Positions 18,221 through 27,979 of a DNA stretch of 64,000 bases are shown one piece after another. Position 1 is the first letter of the stretch. Every line of letters begins with the position of its first letter. The stretch covers positions 62,001 through 126,000 of the forward strand of contig CAVYYW010000010.1 in assembly GCA_963772845.1 (NCBI GenBank), in the 5' to 3' direction. A program made the translations under genes and the position numbers. Source of the DNA: CAVYYW01 sp963772845. Lineage in GTDB: Bacteria > Bacillota > Bacilli > Bacillales > Sporolactobacillaceae. Under the pieces are notes generated by a model. It searched no databases. It saw only the letters and a list, made by a program, of their open reading frames with translations, and was not told where the DNA came from.

Positions 18221-18485
18221 CGTTCCCAAAGGGTTGTACGCCAATGACTTAAAGCGCTCTAATCGCGTTTACGTGCCAAACTTTAAACCACGCCTTATCT
18301 TGATAATTAATGAGCGGTGACATAAAGCCATGCTTCAGTTCCTTGCTTTTTTTGCCTTTCGGATTGAGCTGTGGCAAGCTCGCGCTTGATGAGCAATACT
18401 TCATAAATAGTTGGCGGAGTCTATGCTCACACGTTTCTAAAGAAATTGATATAATTGAAGGAGACTATATTGGGGGGAGACTGCC

Positions 18486-20231
18486 ATACGCGTTTTAGCA
18501 AATTACACACGCAATTACTGGAAGCTTTTTTCTTTGGCGGTGCTTTTCCTTGCTTTTGAAGCAAGCTGTGATCTTTTGCAGCCGACGATCATGTCAAAAA
18601 TAATTGACACGGGGATCGCGGGGGCGAGAATGGACTATGTTTTGAAAATGGGCGGCTTGATGCTCTTGATAACGGGAGCAGGGGCCGCTGCAGCATCTAT
18701 GAGGAATATCATCTCAAGCAATGTGTCCCAAAGTTTTGGAGCCGAGCTTCGCGGTGATCTTTTCCGTAAGACCCAGCATCTTTCTTTTGAGAAAATGAAC
18801 CGGTTTAACCGTGCGTCACTTGTAACACGGCTGACAAATGACGTCACTCAGGTCCAGATGTTCGTCAACGGACTGATGAGAATTTTCGTAAAGGCTCCGC
18901 TTATTTGCATCGGAAGCCTGATCATGGCTATCCATCTGGATCCTCAGCTGGCGATCGTGCTCGCTGTAGTGGTTCCTGCTATTGCTATTCTGATTGCGAT
19001 CAATATGAAGGTCAGCTTTCCTTTTTTTATAAAAGTCCAAAAAGCCTTGGATCAGGTAAATAGCATGATGAGAGAATATTTGTCAGGAGTTCGTGTCGTC
19101 AAGGCGTTTAACCGTTTTGACCTAGAACGGAATAAATTTAATCAAGCAAACAAAGATTTTCAGCAACGCTCAACCACAGCGATGCGCGTCATGTCTGTCT
19201 TCAGCCCAGGAATCATGCTTACCGTCAATTTTGGAATCATAGCGGTGCTATTAATAGGCGGTCTTCGCGTTCAGCATGGCCAGATGCATGTGGGGCATAT
19301 TATTGCTTTTATTAACTACATGACACAGATTCTTTTCTCATTAATGATGATCTCAATGATTTTCAATATGTATCTTCGTTCTCGTGCCTCTGCCGAACGT
19401 ATTGGTGAGATTTTTGCTCAGGAAAACACCATGTCCGGTTCAGTGCCTGTGAATGCCGGTACAGCCTTGAAAGGGCGGATTGATTTTGACAATGTTTCTT
19501 TTTCTTATGAGGGAGAAGACGGAGAGGGTGTCATTAATAACCTTTCTTTTACATGCTTGCCAGGAGAAACGCTGGGAATCATCGGTTCAACAGGGTCTGG
19601 AAAAAGCACGCTTGTCAATCTTATTCCGCGGTTTTATGATGCAGCAGCCGGAACAGTAAAAATTAATGGTGAGGATGTCAGAAACCTTGATCCTCGAGAG
19701 CTGAGAAAAAGGATTGCGGTCGTTCCACAGAAATCAATGCTGTTCACCGGCAGTGTTGCAGAAAATATCAGATGGGGAAATCAGCAAGCGACAGACGATC
19801 AAGTCGAAAAAGCGGCTAAAATGGCTGAAGCGCATGGGTTTATTTCAGAAGCACCAGAAGGCTATGACACCCGCATTGGACAGGGCGGGGTGAATTTCTC
19901 GGGCGGACAGAAACAGCGGCTGTCCATCGCCAGAGCGTTTGTGAGGGAACCGGATATTCTGATCCTTGATGATTGCACCAGTGCGGTGGACGCAGCAACT
20001 GAAGCTAAAATAAAACAATCCATCAGAACGTATGCTTCAGGGATGACATGTCTGATCATCGCACAGCGGATTACTTCTGTCATGGATGCGGATAAAATTA
20101 TTGTCATTGATAATGGAAGATTAGTAGACGCGGGTCAGCATAAGGAATTGCTGGAACGCTGCAGCATTTATCAGGAAATCTATCAATCACAAGCTGGAAA
20201 AGAGGTGGGTCATAATGCCTCAGCAAACTAA
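18486..20231 (+). CDS. ABC exporter half-transporter, degenerate-site subunit (YfiB-like)
   Basis: A 581-residue type IV exporter half: membrane domain (residues ~20-300, six helices) and an ATPase domain with Walker A GSTGSGKST, signature NFSGGQKQR and Walker B LILDDCTSAVD. The catalytic Glu is Asp and the H-loop reads IIAQR (Gln for His), so this subunit supplies the degenerate ATP site of a heterodimer. The frame shows no ATG, GTG or TTG at the expected start. ATA at 18486, 8 nt behind GGGGGGAG, gives IRVLANYTRNYWKLFSLAV, which fits exporter N-termini; the first TTG (18534) would cut into the first helix and has no ribosome site. Likely partner: the next gene, overlapping by 17 nt. Confidence 0.88.
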   Translation: MRVLANYTRNYWKLFSLAVLFLAFEASCDLLQPTIMSKIIDTGIAGARMDYVLKMGGLMLLITGAGAAAASMRNIISSNVSQSFGAELRGDLFRKTQHLSFEKMNRFNRASLVTRLTNDVTQVQMFVNGLMRIFVKAPLICIGSLIMAIHLDPQLAIVLAVVVPAIAILIAINMKVSFPFFIKVQKALDQVNSMMREYLSGVRVVKAFNRFDLERNKFNQANKDFQQRSTTAMRVMSVFSPGIMLTVNFGIIAVLLIGGLRVQHGQMHVGHIIAFINYMTQILFSLMMISMIFNMYLRSRASAERIGEIFAQENTMSGSVPVNAGTALKGRIDFDNVSFSYEGEDGEGVINNLSFTCLPGETLGIIGSTGSGKSTLVNLIPRFYDAAAGTVKINGEDVRNLDPRELRKRIAVVPQKSMLFTGSVAENIRWGNQQATDDQVEKAAKMAEAHGFISEAPEGYDTRIGQGGVNFSGGQKQRLSIARAFVREPDILILDDCTSAVDAATEAKIKQSIRTYASGMTCLIIAQRITSVMDADKIIVIDNGRLVDAGQHKELLERCSIYQEIYQSQAGKEVGHNASAN

Positions 20232-22065
20232 GCAGGATGAACGGCGTCCTATGATGGGCAGGCCGGGAGGAGGGTTTGGCGGGCGTCATGGGCGCGGCGG
20301 ACCCGTTGTTAAACCTAAAAACCTGCGCGGCACATTAAAGAGACTATGGCAATTTGCTGCCAAGGAAAAACGGATGCTGATCGTTATCTTTATCTTTGTT
20401 TTTGTAGATGCTCTTGTGACATTAGCCGGGCCATACTTGATCGGCGTCTCAGTTGATGCCATTTCTCCACTTGATGGAAAGGTTAATTTCGCCTTGCTAA
20501 AGATTGTTATTTTTGTTCTTGCAGCAGCCTATATTGCGGATGCGATTTTTACTTTTCTGCAGAACTGGCTCATGGCAGGGGTCTCCCAGCGAATCGTAAA
20601 GAATTTGAGAAAAGCGCTTTTCGAAAAGCTACAAAAGCTCCCGATTGCCTTTTTTGATACCCGTTCTAAAGGAGAGCTGATGAGCCGTCTTTCCAATGAT
20701 ATCGATAACGTCAGTAACACGATCTCCCAGTCCACCGCCCAGCTGATGTCAGGCGCGATTGCCATTACGGGCTCTTTTGTCATGATGGTCATATTAAGTC
20801 CTCTTTTGACATTGGCAAGTCTTATCACGGTTCCGCTAGTGTTCTTGCTGACACGAATGATCGCAAAACGCACCCGGGTGTTATTTAAAGAGCAGCAGAC
20901 ATTGCTTGGCCGGCTCAACGGACACGTGGAAGAAACAATCTCAGGGCTTGAGGTGGTTAAAGCATTTAACCATGAGGAAAAGGTTATTTCTGATTTTGAT
21001 GAGGTGAATGGAAAACTTCGCGAAGTCGGAAGAAAAGCACAAATCTGGTCAGGCTTTCTGATGCCGCTGATGAACGTAATCAATAACATTGGCTTTGCAG
21101 CAGTGGCTATGGTTGGCGGTGTCCTCACGCTTAAAGGCTTCATCACTGTCGGAGTCATTGCCAGCTTCTTAAGCTATTCCCGTCAGTTTGTTCGGCCGCT
21201 AAATGATCTCGCTAATATATTTAATGTTCTTCAATCAGGTGTGGCTGGTGCCGAGCGCGTTTTTGATGTGCTGGACGAGAAGCAGGAGACGGCTGATTCG
21301 CCCTCAGCAATTGAGCTTAAGAATCCTAAAGGAAACGTGGTTTTCGATCATGTGAGCTTTGGATATCGTCCTGACGTTCCGATTTTAAAAGAGATCTGCT
21401 TTGAAGCAAAGGCGGGAACAAGCACGGCGCTGGTTGGTCCAACTGGTGCTGGTAAAACGACCATTGTAAATCTCCTAACCCGTTTCTATGATACAACCGC
21501 TGGAAGCGTCCAAATTGACGGTACAGATATCAGGGACTTCACACGTGACAGCCTTAGAAAAACCTTCGGGATTGTTCTCCAGGATACGTATCTTTTTTCG
21601 GGGACGATTATGGAAAATATTAAATACAGCAAACCCGACGCAACTGATGCGGAAGCAGAGGCGGCTGCTGAAATGGCAAATGCAGCAGTCTTTATTAAGC
21701 GGCTCCCTAAGCAATATGAAACTCCTCTGACGGAAAATGGGGGAAACCTTAGTCAGGGACAAAAACAGCTTCTTGCTATTGCTCGTGTCATGCTCGCCAA
21801 GCCCTCAATTTTGATACTGGATGAAGCGACGAGCAGTATTGATACCCGTACTGAGCTTCACATTCAGGATGCCCTGCTGAAAGTTATGAAAGGCAGAACC
21901 AGCTTCATCATTGCACATCGTCTGAACACGATCCGTGATGCAGATACAATTCTTGTGGTGGAGGGCGGCGAGATTATCGAAAAAGGAAGCCATAAAGAGC
22001 TGCTAAATCAAGAAGGCGTGTACTTCAGAATGTTTGACAGCCAGTACCACAAACAACTATTGTGA
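20215..22065 (+). CDS. ABC exporter half-transporter, catalytic subunit (YfiC-like)
   Basis: A 616-residue partner of the upstream subunit. A Gly/Arg-rich N-terminal tail (residues ~1-40) precedes six membrane helices. The ATPase domain has Walker A GPTGAGKTT, Walker B LILDEATSSID with the catalytic Glu, and a normal H-loop IIAHR. Its signature is altered to LSQGQKQ. Together with the Asp/Gln changes in the partner this gives one intact and one degenerate ATP site, as known for heterodimeric exporters such as BmrCD and TM287/288. Probable drug or lipid-like substrate export, by family. ATG at 20215 with GAGGTGGG upstream. Confidence 0.92.
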   Translation: MPQQTKQDERRPMMGRPGGGFGGRHGRGGPVVKPKNLRGTLKRLWQFAAKEKRMLIVIFIFVFVDALVTLAGPYLIGVSVDAISPLDGKVNFALLKIVIFVLAAAYIADAIFTFLQNWLMAGVSQRIVKNLRKALFEKLQKLPIAFFDTRSKGELMSRLSNDIDNVSNTISQSTAQLMSGAIAITGSFVMMVILSPLLTLASLITVPLVFLLTRMIAKRTRVLFKEQQTLLGRLNGHVEETISGLEVVKAFNHEEKVISDFDEVNGKLREVGRKAQIWSGFLMPLMNVINNIGFAAVAMVGGVLTLKGFITVGVIASFLSYSRQFVRPLNDLANIFNVLQSGVAGAERVFDVLDEKQETADSPSAIELKNPKGNVVFDHVSFGYRPDVPILKEICFEAKAGTSTALVGPTGAGKTTIVNLLTRFYDTTAGSVQIDGTDIRDFTRDSLRKTFGIVLQDTYLFSGTIMENIKYSKPDATDAEAEAAAEMANAAVFIKRLPKQYETPLTENGGNLSQGQKQLLAIARVMLAKPSILILDEATSSIDTRTELHIQDALLKVMKGRTSFIIAHRLNTIRDADTILVVEGGEIIEKGSHKELLNQEGVYFRMFDSQYHKQLL

Positions 22066-22070
22066 TTCAG

Positions 22071-22098
22071 AAAGAGCGGTCCTGCCGCTCTTTTTGAC
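22071..22098 (+). terminator. Terminator of the exporter operon
   Basis: AAAGAGCGG and CCGCTCTTT arms, loop TCCTG, followed by a short T run. Confidence 0.9.
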
Positions 22099-22207
22099 AT
22101 GGTTTAAAAAATAATCATTCCCTTGTCCTATGCGGATTGGCAGCATTCAACAGGCCATGAATTTGTTATACTATATTTAGAAGTTTGTAATGAAAGAAGG
22201 CAGGATA

Positions 22208-23204
22208 ATGAATTTTCAGGAGACGATTGCACGGTTTATAACAACAGAGGATGACACTGTCCGTTTAGTCATTCTAGACGCTTTAAGTGAGTACCCTTTT
22301 ATCCCTGATGAATGGCTTCCTATTTTGCTTCAAAAAGCTGATGAAAGTGAGCGATTAACAAACGATATCCTTCCGTTGATCACTCATTTTCCGGTTAATA
22401 ACAAGGCATTTCAAATGATTGTTAATAGGCTGAGGCATGCGGAAAAGGATCTGCAAAAGGTCTGGTACCGGAATCTGTTGCTTAACGCTGAAACCGAAAT
22501 GATTGCAGATAACAAAAACAGCATTGAAGATCTGGAGGAGAATCGCACGTTTGGTGAAATCGCAGCGATTACGCAGCTGTCAAATGAGGCTTTGATGGAC
22601 CAGCTCTTAGAGCACAGCGGCAAGATGGAAGAGATGTCGGTTTACAGCCATCAGGACTTTAAGCTTGGGAAGCACCTTGCTGACGAGCTTTTGAACCGAG
22701 ACCTTATTACTGATGAACAAATCAACCAGGTAATTGAAAGTGAACTGAAACAGGAATGGTTCAGTTTTCACGGCATGTACTACATTTATATGATTGGAAA
22801 AAAGAAGATGGACAGCTATTTGCCTATTTTGGCAAAGTTACTTCTTCGTACGGAAGAGGACATTCTGATGGACCAAGCCTCAGACGCCTTAATTCGTCTG
22901 CACTCTGATGATGTGGTGCGCAAGGTGACCCATTATGCAAGGAAAGCTGAGTCTGCCATCTACGCCAACAAGATTCTTGCCAATATCAAAACCCCCTTGG
23001 CAAGGAAAAAGCTGCTTCTTTTGATGGACGAGCCGATTGAGCCGGACATGAAGCAATATACGGCTGAGGCCCTCTGCTTATCATCTGTCAGCAGAAGGCT
23101 TACCAAAAATAAGAGATTTTTATGAAACCTTCAAGAAAGAAGATCTCGATGTGAATTTAAAAGACGCAATTTATGCTTGCAGCGTTATGAATGGAGGGAA
23201 CTGA
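22208..23204 (+). pseudogene. HEAT-like helical protein gene with apparent frameshift
   Basis: The ATG at 22208 (box AGAAGGCAGG) opens ~306 codons of an all-helical, HEAT-repeat-like protein: repeating pairs such as LPILAKLLLRTEEDILMDQA and SDALIRLHSDDVVRKVTHYA. The frame ends at 23125. Read one base off from about 23085, it continues as LPKIRDFYETFKKEDL to ACSVMNGGN and stops at 23204, a natural-looking end. So a one-base change near 23080-23100 probably breaks a ~332-residue protein, or it is a sequence error. No signal peptide or membrane segment. Function unknown; it follows the exporter but has its own spacer. Confidence 0.7.
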
Positions 23205-23224
23205 AATTTAATTCATTTTCAGTG

Positions 23225-24310
23225 TAACGTGAGGCTACTGAAAAAGTCCCATGGTGTGCGTGGTTATTGAAAGTGTTGATTCAGCTCAAGGCTGCTCGCT
23301 TTCCACGGGCACGGCCTCAGCTAACTTTGGCATGAATCTTTTGTGCGCCAAAGTGGATCTTCGGACGCGTGCTGGTCCCGTTGGAGTCTCGCACCTTTCG
23401 CTTTAATCAAACATTAGTTGCCTTGTGTTGTCCTTTAGAATTCATTTATATCTATAAATTTTCCTTTCTTTGCGTCTTCGGTCCGACCCGCTATGAAGAA
23501 TAAAAGCGACGGCTTTGCCTTTATGAGATGAAGAGTAAAATAAATACAAAAAAATGGATGAAATGTCATTCGTGAGGGTTATGAAGGACAAAACGCGGCC
23601 AAAAAAAGACGAAAAGGGCGTTCATAAGGCCGATGAAGGACAAAACGCGGCCAAAAAGAGACGAAAAGGGCGTTCATAAGGCCGATGAAGGACAAAACGT
23701 GGTCAAAAAGAGATGAAAAGGGCGTTCATTTGGAATATAATGGACAAAAAGCGACCGAAAGACCACTAAGAGGATTCCAACGCTCACTCGGCTGGGTTGC
23801 TGAAAAATTTGTGATGTCTCGCGATCAGCTGATAGCCGCTGAATATCTATAGCCATGACTTCTAAAATGCATCATCAGGCCACAAATACGTTGAGTGAAG
23901 CGAAAGCTGCGAGACTCCTCGAAAATGCTTTGCATTTTCATCGTGCGATGTAGAACCGAAGATGTTTATTCAAGGCCTGATTTCAAATGTTAGGGAAATT
24001 AAGGTGGCTTCGAGTGGAGGGCACGAGACTCCTCGAAAATGCGCAAGCTCACAGAGGAAAGCTAGAAATACCCGAGACTCCTCGAAAATGCGCACAATCT
24101 TAGCTAAAAGCTAGAAATATCCGAGACTCCTGCGGAAGCAGCACGCGTCCGAAGATCCACTTTGCTCACAAAGAAGCCACGCCAAAAGTTAGCTGAGGCC
24201 GTGCCCGCGGAAAGCGAGGGTATTTCAGCTTTCAAAGTATGGCATCGCATTTTCATCGTGCGAGGCGGAATCAAGGTTGTAATTTCAAGTCCAGTGAAAA
24301 AAGCAACAGC
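23225..24310. repeat. Repeat cluster: long element both ways around a 52-bp array
   Basis: This 1.1-kb gap holds three parts. One + copy of the long GC-rich element (23225-23460, marker at 23350). Then array 2 of 52-bp units (23560-23760) in which many units are hybrids, CGTTCAT on the left arm and ATGAAGG on the right, ending in GGGCGTTCATTTGGAATATA. Then an inverted long element (23780-24300, marker reversed at 24146, GCGTCCGAAGATCC). The two long elements face each other around the array. No gene supported. Confidence 0.85.
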
Positions 24311-24403
24311 TGAAAGGCTATGAGCCATCGATTTCTAAACCATGACACTTCATACGCGGCATGCCAGACTCGCTTGAAAAATTCAAGACAGGGAGGCGCA
24401 GTG

Positions 24404-24913
24404 ATGAAAACGGGAGATTTAGTCTTTGTTAGACCCAATCACAACCATATCACCTCAACAATTATTGGGAAAACAATTACAGGATTGACTGGGCAGCAAT
24501 TCAGCCATGTTGCGATGGCGGTTTCACCCGTTCTTATTTTTGAAGCGATGAATTTTACCGTATCCCATGTAACCACCCAGTATCACCCGGATTATGAAAT
24601 TGTCCCGATGAATTTATCAGAAGTGCAGAGGAAGCAACTTGAAGCGTTTGTTTTTAAAGGTGATCCGCTTGGAAGGGAATATGATTATGGGCAGATTGTC
24701 GGCTGGCTCATTCAGCTCGTGTTCAAATCAATGCTTAAACGGTTTGATATTGTGAAACATTTTGATAACCAAGACAGCTTCATTTGCATAGAAGCGATTC
24801 TGTATTGCTATAAAAAATCATTGGGAATTAATCTCGTCAGCGACAAGGATGAAAGTCTTGTCCTGTTTGATGACTTATATCGTAATGCCTATAAGCTTTC
24901 TGAAAGTATGTGA
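24404..24913 (+). CDS. Permuted NlpC/P60 (YiiX-type) papain-like protein
   Basis: A 169-residue cytoplasmic protein of the circularly permuted papain-like group (YiiX/YaeF-type, DUF830). The catalytic His comes first, in GQQFSHVAMAVSP (about residue 46), and the Cys comes late, in DSFICIEAILYCY (about residue 125), the order expected for permuted members. The opening MKTGDLVFVRPNHNHI is typical. Members may cleave amide or ester bonds; the substrate is unknown. ATG at 24404 follows GGGAGGCGC; the open frame extends to 24320 but overlaps repeat sequence. Confidence 0.75.
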   Translation: MKTGDLVFVRPNHNHITSTIIGKTITGLTGQQFSHVAMAVSPVLIFEAMNFTVSHVTTQYHPDYEIVPMNLSEVQRKQLEAFVFKGDPLGREYDYGQIVGWLIQLVFKSMLKRFDIVKHFDNQDSFICIEAILYCYKKSLGINLVSDKDESLVLFDDLYRNAYKLSESM

Positions 24914-25082
24914 AGAAAAATCATGTTTTTTCCCCCAAGCACTCTTTTTCTTAATCTTTAAGCATAAAGTTTAAGTAAAGTGAGACCTTTTACTTTATGG
25001 AACGTATGTATAAACAGGGAAGATATTAATTGTGTCTTCAGCCTATCAAGAAATATTTCGGAATGAATCAAGGGGGATATTG

Positions 25083-25745
25083 ATGAGCATCAGAGAAGTG
25101 AAATTCAAAGCAAGAAAAGCCTTGAAGGGAAAATGGGGATTAGCCATTCTTGCATCCTTCATTACAGGTATTATTTATTTCGGTGTGGATTCTGCTTTTG
25201 GCATTCTATTAAATGGCGGGACAGATGGCTGGTTCGGCGGTCAAACCAATACGCTGAGCAACTTATCCATTGTGGCAGATATTATATTGATTCCATTAAT
25301 TATCGGGTATTATTGGTTTTGCTTAAAACTTGTCAGAGGGGAAGATCCAGAAATCGGCAAGCTTTTTGACGGCTATTCGAATGCCGGCATTTTCGGCAAG
25401 GGGATCGGCATTGGCGTTCTGATGTCTGTTTATTCAGCCCTTTGGAGTCTGCTGCTGATCATCCCGGGTATTGTGAAAAGTCTTGCTTACTCCCAGAGTT
25501 ATTTTATTTTCAAAGATAATCCTGAAATGGGACTCAACGAAATCATTACGAAGAGCCGCAAGTTGATGAGCGGATACAAGTGGAAATTCTTTTTATTGCA
25601 ATTAAGCTTTCTTGGCTGGGCGCTTTTATCCATAATCACACTGGGTATTGGTCTGCTGTGGCTATATCCATATATAACGACGTCAAACGCTGAATTCTAT
25701 AATCAGCTTTTAGACAATGAAAAATCTATTGATCTGACAAAATAA
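25083..25745 (+). CDS. DUF975 integral membrane protein
   Basis: A 220-residue membrane protein with about five or six hydrophobic segments. The N-terminal REVKFKARKALKGKWGLAIL and the central FKDNPEMGLNEIITKSRKLMSGYKWKFFLLQLSFLGW are characteristic of DUF975. The start ATG at 25083 follows AGGGGGATATTG; a GTG at 25032 lacks a site. The spacer before it has an AT-rich promoter-like region (24960-25020). Function unknown. Own terminator at 25786, so it is monocistronic. Confidence 0.85.
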   Translation: MSIREVKFKARKALKGKWGLAILASFITGIIYFGVDSAFGILLNGGTDGWFGGQTNTLSNLSIVADIILIPLIIGYYWFCLKLVRGEDPEIGKLFDGYSNAGIFGKGIGIGVLMSVYSALWSLLLIIPGIVKSLAYSQSYFIFKDNPEMGLNEIITKSRKLMSGYKWKFFLLQLSFLGWALLSIITLGIGLLWLYPYITTSNAEFYNQLLDNEKSIDLTK

Positions 25746-25785
25746 CAAATTGAGTGCGTGCTTGAGAAAATTTACTGATTGATTG

Positions 25786-25818
25786 AACTGACGCCATACT
25801 TTCTGCGTCAGTTTTTTC
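25786..25818 (+). terminator. Terminator of the DUF975 gene
   Basis: AACTGACGC and GCGTCAGTT arms, 10-nt loop, then TTTT. Confidence 0.9.
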
Positions 25819-25852
25819 AGTATAACGAACATTTTTGGTTAGGCATTCAGCA

Positions 25853-26140
25853 TCATTCACCGGTTTCACCGTAGTCTTTCCAGTCGGGAGATGTTTCTTC
25901 CAGCTCTCTGCGGCACCATAGCATTGTCATAAAATCAACCCATTCTTTGGAAGACAAGAGAACAATCGTGGACAGCAAGGCATGGCGATTTTCGAGTGGT
26001 TCGGGGCAATTTATTACAAAAGCCATGGCATCAGCTTTAAGATTTGCGGTTCTTCTGGTCCATGGCTTATCTGGCAATTTGTAGTTTAATTCAAGCAGCT
26101 TCTCACAGAGGACATGTTCACTTATACGGACGCAAGACAT
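25853..26140 (-). CDS. Small hypothetical protein
   Basis: A 95-residue soluble protein, MSCVRISEHVLCEKLLELNY at the N-terminus, with an internal hydrophobic stretch LLSTIVLLSSKEWVDFMTMLWCRRELEE and an acidic tail. The ATG at 26140 follows AAGGAGTTGGAG at acceptable spacing. Four cysteines are present without a clear metal motif. I do not recognise it. Opposite in direction to both neighbours and alone. Confidence 0.55.
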   Translation of the reverse strand: MSCVRISEHVLCEKLLELNYKLPDKPWTRRTANLKADAMAFVINCPEPLENRHALLSTIVLLSSKEWVDFMTMLWCRRELEETSPDWKDYGETGE

Positions 26141-26581
26141 TTACACACTCCAACTCCTTATGAATTTTATGAAATTTAGCTGAAAGAAACAAGCGGGGCA
26201 ATTTAGCACCGTTCAAATACTTAGGGAATTGCATGATGCCAAGTCTTCAATTTAAGTAAACAGAGATATGAACAGAAAAAGTGAAGGGAAGCGTATTCTA
26301 ATCGATCTGAAGCAGAGGAATTCGACTCATAGTCTGTGCATAGAAAAAGGTATGAACAAGAAATGCCTTATAGTATGCTGATATTCAGTGCATTTTTGAT
26401 GTTGTGAAACTTAACAAAAAGAAAAATATGGAATTTTCCGTATTTTGTTTCCTTAATCAGTATAACGTTATAGGGAAAAAATGTATAGTCGGAATGTTCT
26501 GGTTAATGTTCTTTTAGCAAGATTCGGTGGTTTGCAGTAAAATAAAGATAAATACAAAAGACGTGAAGGAGCGTGTGAAAA
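26141..26581. other. Promoter-side spacer, no gene seen
   Basis: A 440-bp AT-rich spacer between the divergent small gene and ywbE. I see no repeat element, RNA gene or open frame worth reporting. The ywbE promoter probably lies in the last 120 bp, but no clear -35/-10 pair was chosen. Confidence 0.4.
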
Positions 26582-26779
26582 ATGGACGGAAAAACAAGGA
26601 GTAATATTGCGCCAGGCAAGACTGTTGATATTGTGTTAAAAAAGGATCAGCGAACAGGGAAGCTGACAAGAGGGGTGGTTAAAGATATTCTGACAAAATC
26701 AGGAACTCATCCACATGGCATTAAGGTGAGGCTTGAGGATGGCCAGGTCGGAAGGGTACAGCAAATCATCAAGGATTAA
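26582..26779 (+). CDS. ywbE: YwbE family protein
   Basis: A 65-residue protein matching B. subtilis YwbE across its length: SNIAPGKTVDIVLKKDQRTGKLTRGVVKDILTKS, then HPHGIKVRLEDGQVGRVQ. The pattern of a small, basic beta-barrel suggests nucleic-acid binding, but function is unknown. ATG at 26582 follows GAAGGAGCGTG. It leads a tight cluster with two acetyltransferase genes (spacings 21 and 17 nt), suggesting one operon. Confidence 0.92.
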   Translation: MDGKTRSNIAPGKTVDIVLKKDQRTGKLTRGVVKDILTKSGTHPHGIKVRLEDGQVGRVQQIIKD

Positions 26780-26800
26780 CCGTTAAAGGAGGGAATTGAC

Positions 26801-27394
26801 TTGAATCAAAGCTCCCCATTTATAGAGGTTCCAAATCTTGAAACGGCGCATTACAAACTGAGGGGACTCCGTTTAGAGGACGCTGAAGTTCTTTTCAACT
26901 ACCTCAGTAATCGGGAAACGATGAAATATATTACGCCTGAGCCCGTAAGAACAGTTAAGGAAGCTGAAGAACAAATCGACGCCAGCCTGAAAAAACAGAA
27001 GAACCACACTGAAATCCATTGGGTGATTATCCAAAAGCATTCAGGCAGGGTGGTTGGTACGTTTTGTTTTCATAAAGTGCATAACTGGCATATGAAAGCT
27101 GAGATGGGCGTTGTGATTGGGAAGAAATATCAGCAGCAGGGTGTCATGACAGAGGTTCTTGATAAAACCCTCATTTTTGGTTTTGAGACGCTCGGCTTAA
27201 ATCGAATCGTCTGCGATATTTTTGCGGATAATGAAGGCTCTGAAAGGCTGCTGACGAATTATGGTTTCAAAAAAGAAGGGATCCTCCGGCAAACCGATTT
27301 TGACGGACAAGTCTTTCATGATACAGTCGTTTTTTCCATGCTGAAAGAAGAGTATTACATACACAGTCAGTCAACTTATGCAAAGAAAGACTAG
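26801..27394 (+). CDS. GNAT N-acetyltransferase, RimJ/RimL type
   Basis: A 197-residue acetyltransferase of the RimJ/RimL branch: ETAHYKLRGLRLEDAEVLFNYL at the N-terminus; the acetyl-CoA region is EMGVVIGKKYQQQGVMTEVL; the C-terminal core reads LNRIVCDIFADNEGSERLLTNYGFKKEG. Starts at TTG (26801) behind an ideal AAAGGAGGG. It probably acetylates a protein N-terminus or small amine; the target is unknown. Second gene of the ywbE cluster. Confidence 0.9.
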   Translation: MNQSSPFIEVPNLETAHYKLRGLRLEDAEVLFNYLSNRETMKYITPEPVRTVKEAEEQIDASLKKQKNHTEIHWVIIQKHSGRVVGTFCFHKVHNWHMKAEMGVVIGKKYQQQGVMTEVLDKTLIFGFETLGLNRIVCDIFADNEGSERLLTNYGFKKEGILRQTDFDGQVFHDTVVFSMLKEEYYIHSQSTYAKKD

Positions 27395-27411
27395 CAAAAG
27401 GAGGGGAAGTG

Positions 27412-27936
27412 ATGAGTGCGGATATATCTGGTGAGTACACAGTGCAAAAAATATCGATAGAGCAGATGCCGATTGCAAAAAAATTGCTAACGGAAGCAGC
27501 AAGGTGGCTTCACAACCAGAAAATTGAGCAATGGGGGCATTTGCTGACAGATGAAGAGGATCAGGAGATTAAAGAGGCGATACTGAAGGGTGAGACCTTT
27601 ATCGTATACAAGAATGATCGGCCCGTTGCAACGTTCAATCTCAACATGAAAGCAAGCGATTGGGATCGGAATGTCTGGGGAGATATTCAGCATGATGCGA
27701 TTTATTTGCACCGCCTAGCCGTGGACCGAGACTTCGCGGGACAAAACATCGGGGGGCTTATTTTTCAGTGGGTCCTCGATAATATGAATGAAACAGGCAG
27801 AACCTACTTGCGCCTTGATTGCATTGGGCATAATGAAAAGCTGAACCGGTTTTATAAGAGTCAAGGATTCGATTATTTAGGAGAATCACTAAGTGGATTC
27901 AGCAAATATCAACGGACGTTCGAATCGATTGGATAA
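27412..27936 (+). CDS. GNAT N-acetyltransferase
   Basis: A 174-residue GNAT protein. IYLHRLAVDRDFAGQNIGGLIFQWV is the acetyl-CoA pyrophosphate-binding region and LRLDCIGHNEKLNRFYKSQGFDYLG the C-terminal motif. The early EAARWLHNQKIEQW helix is typical of a Bacillus group of uncharacterised acetyltransferases. ATG at 27412 follows AAAGGAGGGG; a GTG one codon earlier is possible. Last gene before the terminator at 27980. Confidence 0.9.
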   Translation: MSADISGEYTVQKISIEQMPIAKKLLTEAARWLHNQKIEQWGHLLTDEEDQEIKEAILKGETFIVYKNDRPVATFNLNMKASDWDRNVWGDIQHDAIYLHRLAVDRDFAGQNIGGLIFQWVLDNMNETGRTYLRLDCIGHNEKLNRFYKSQGFDYLGESLSGFSKYQRTFESIG

Positions 27937-27979
27937 GGGTTTGAGATAATGCAAAGCGTCAACGAAGCCCATTATAATT

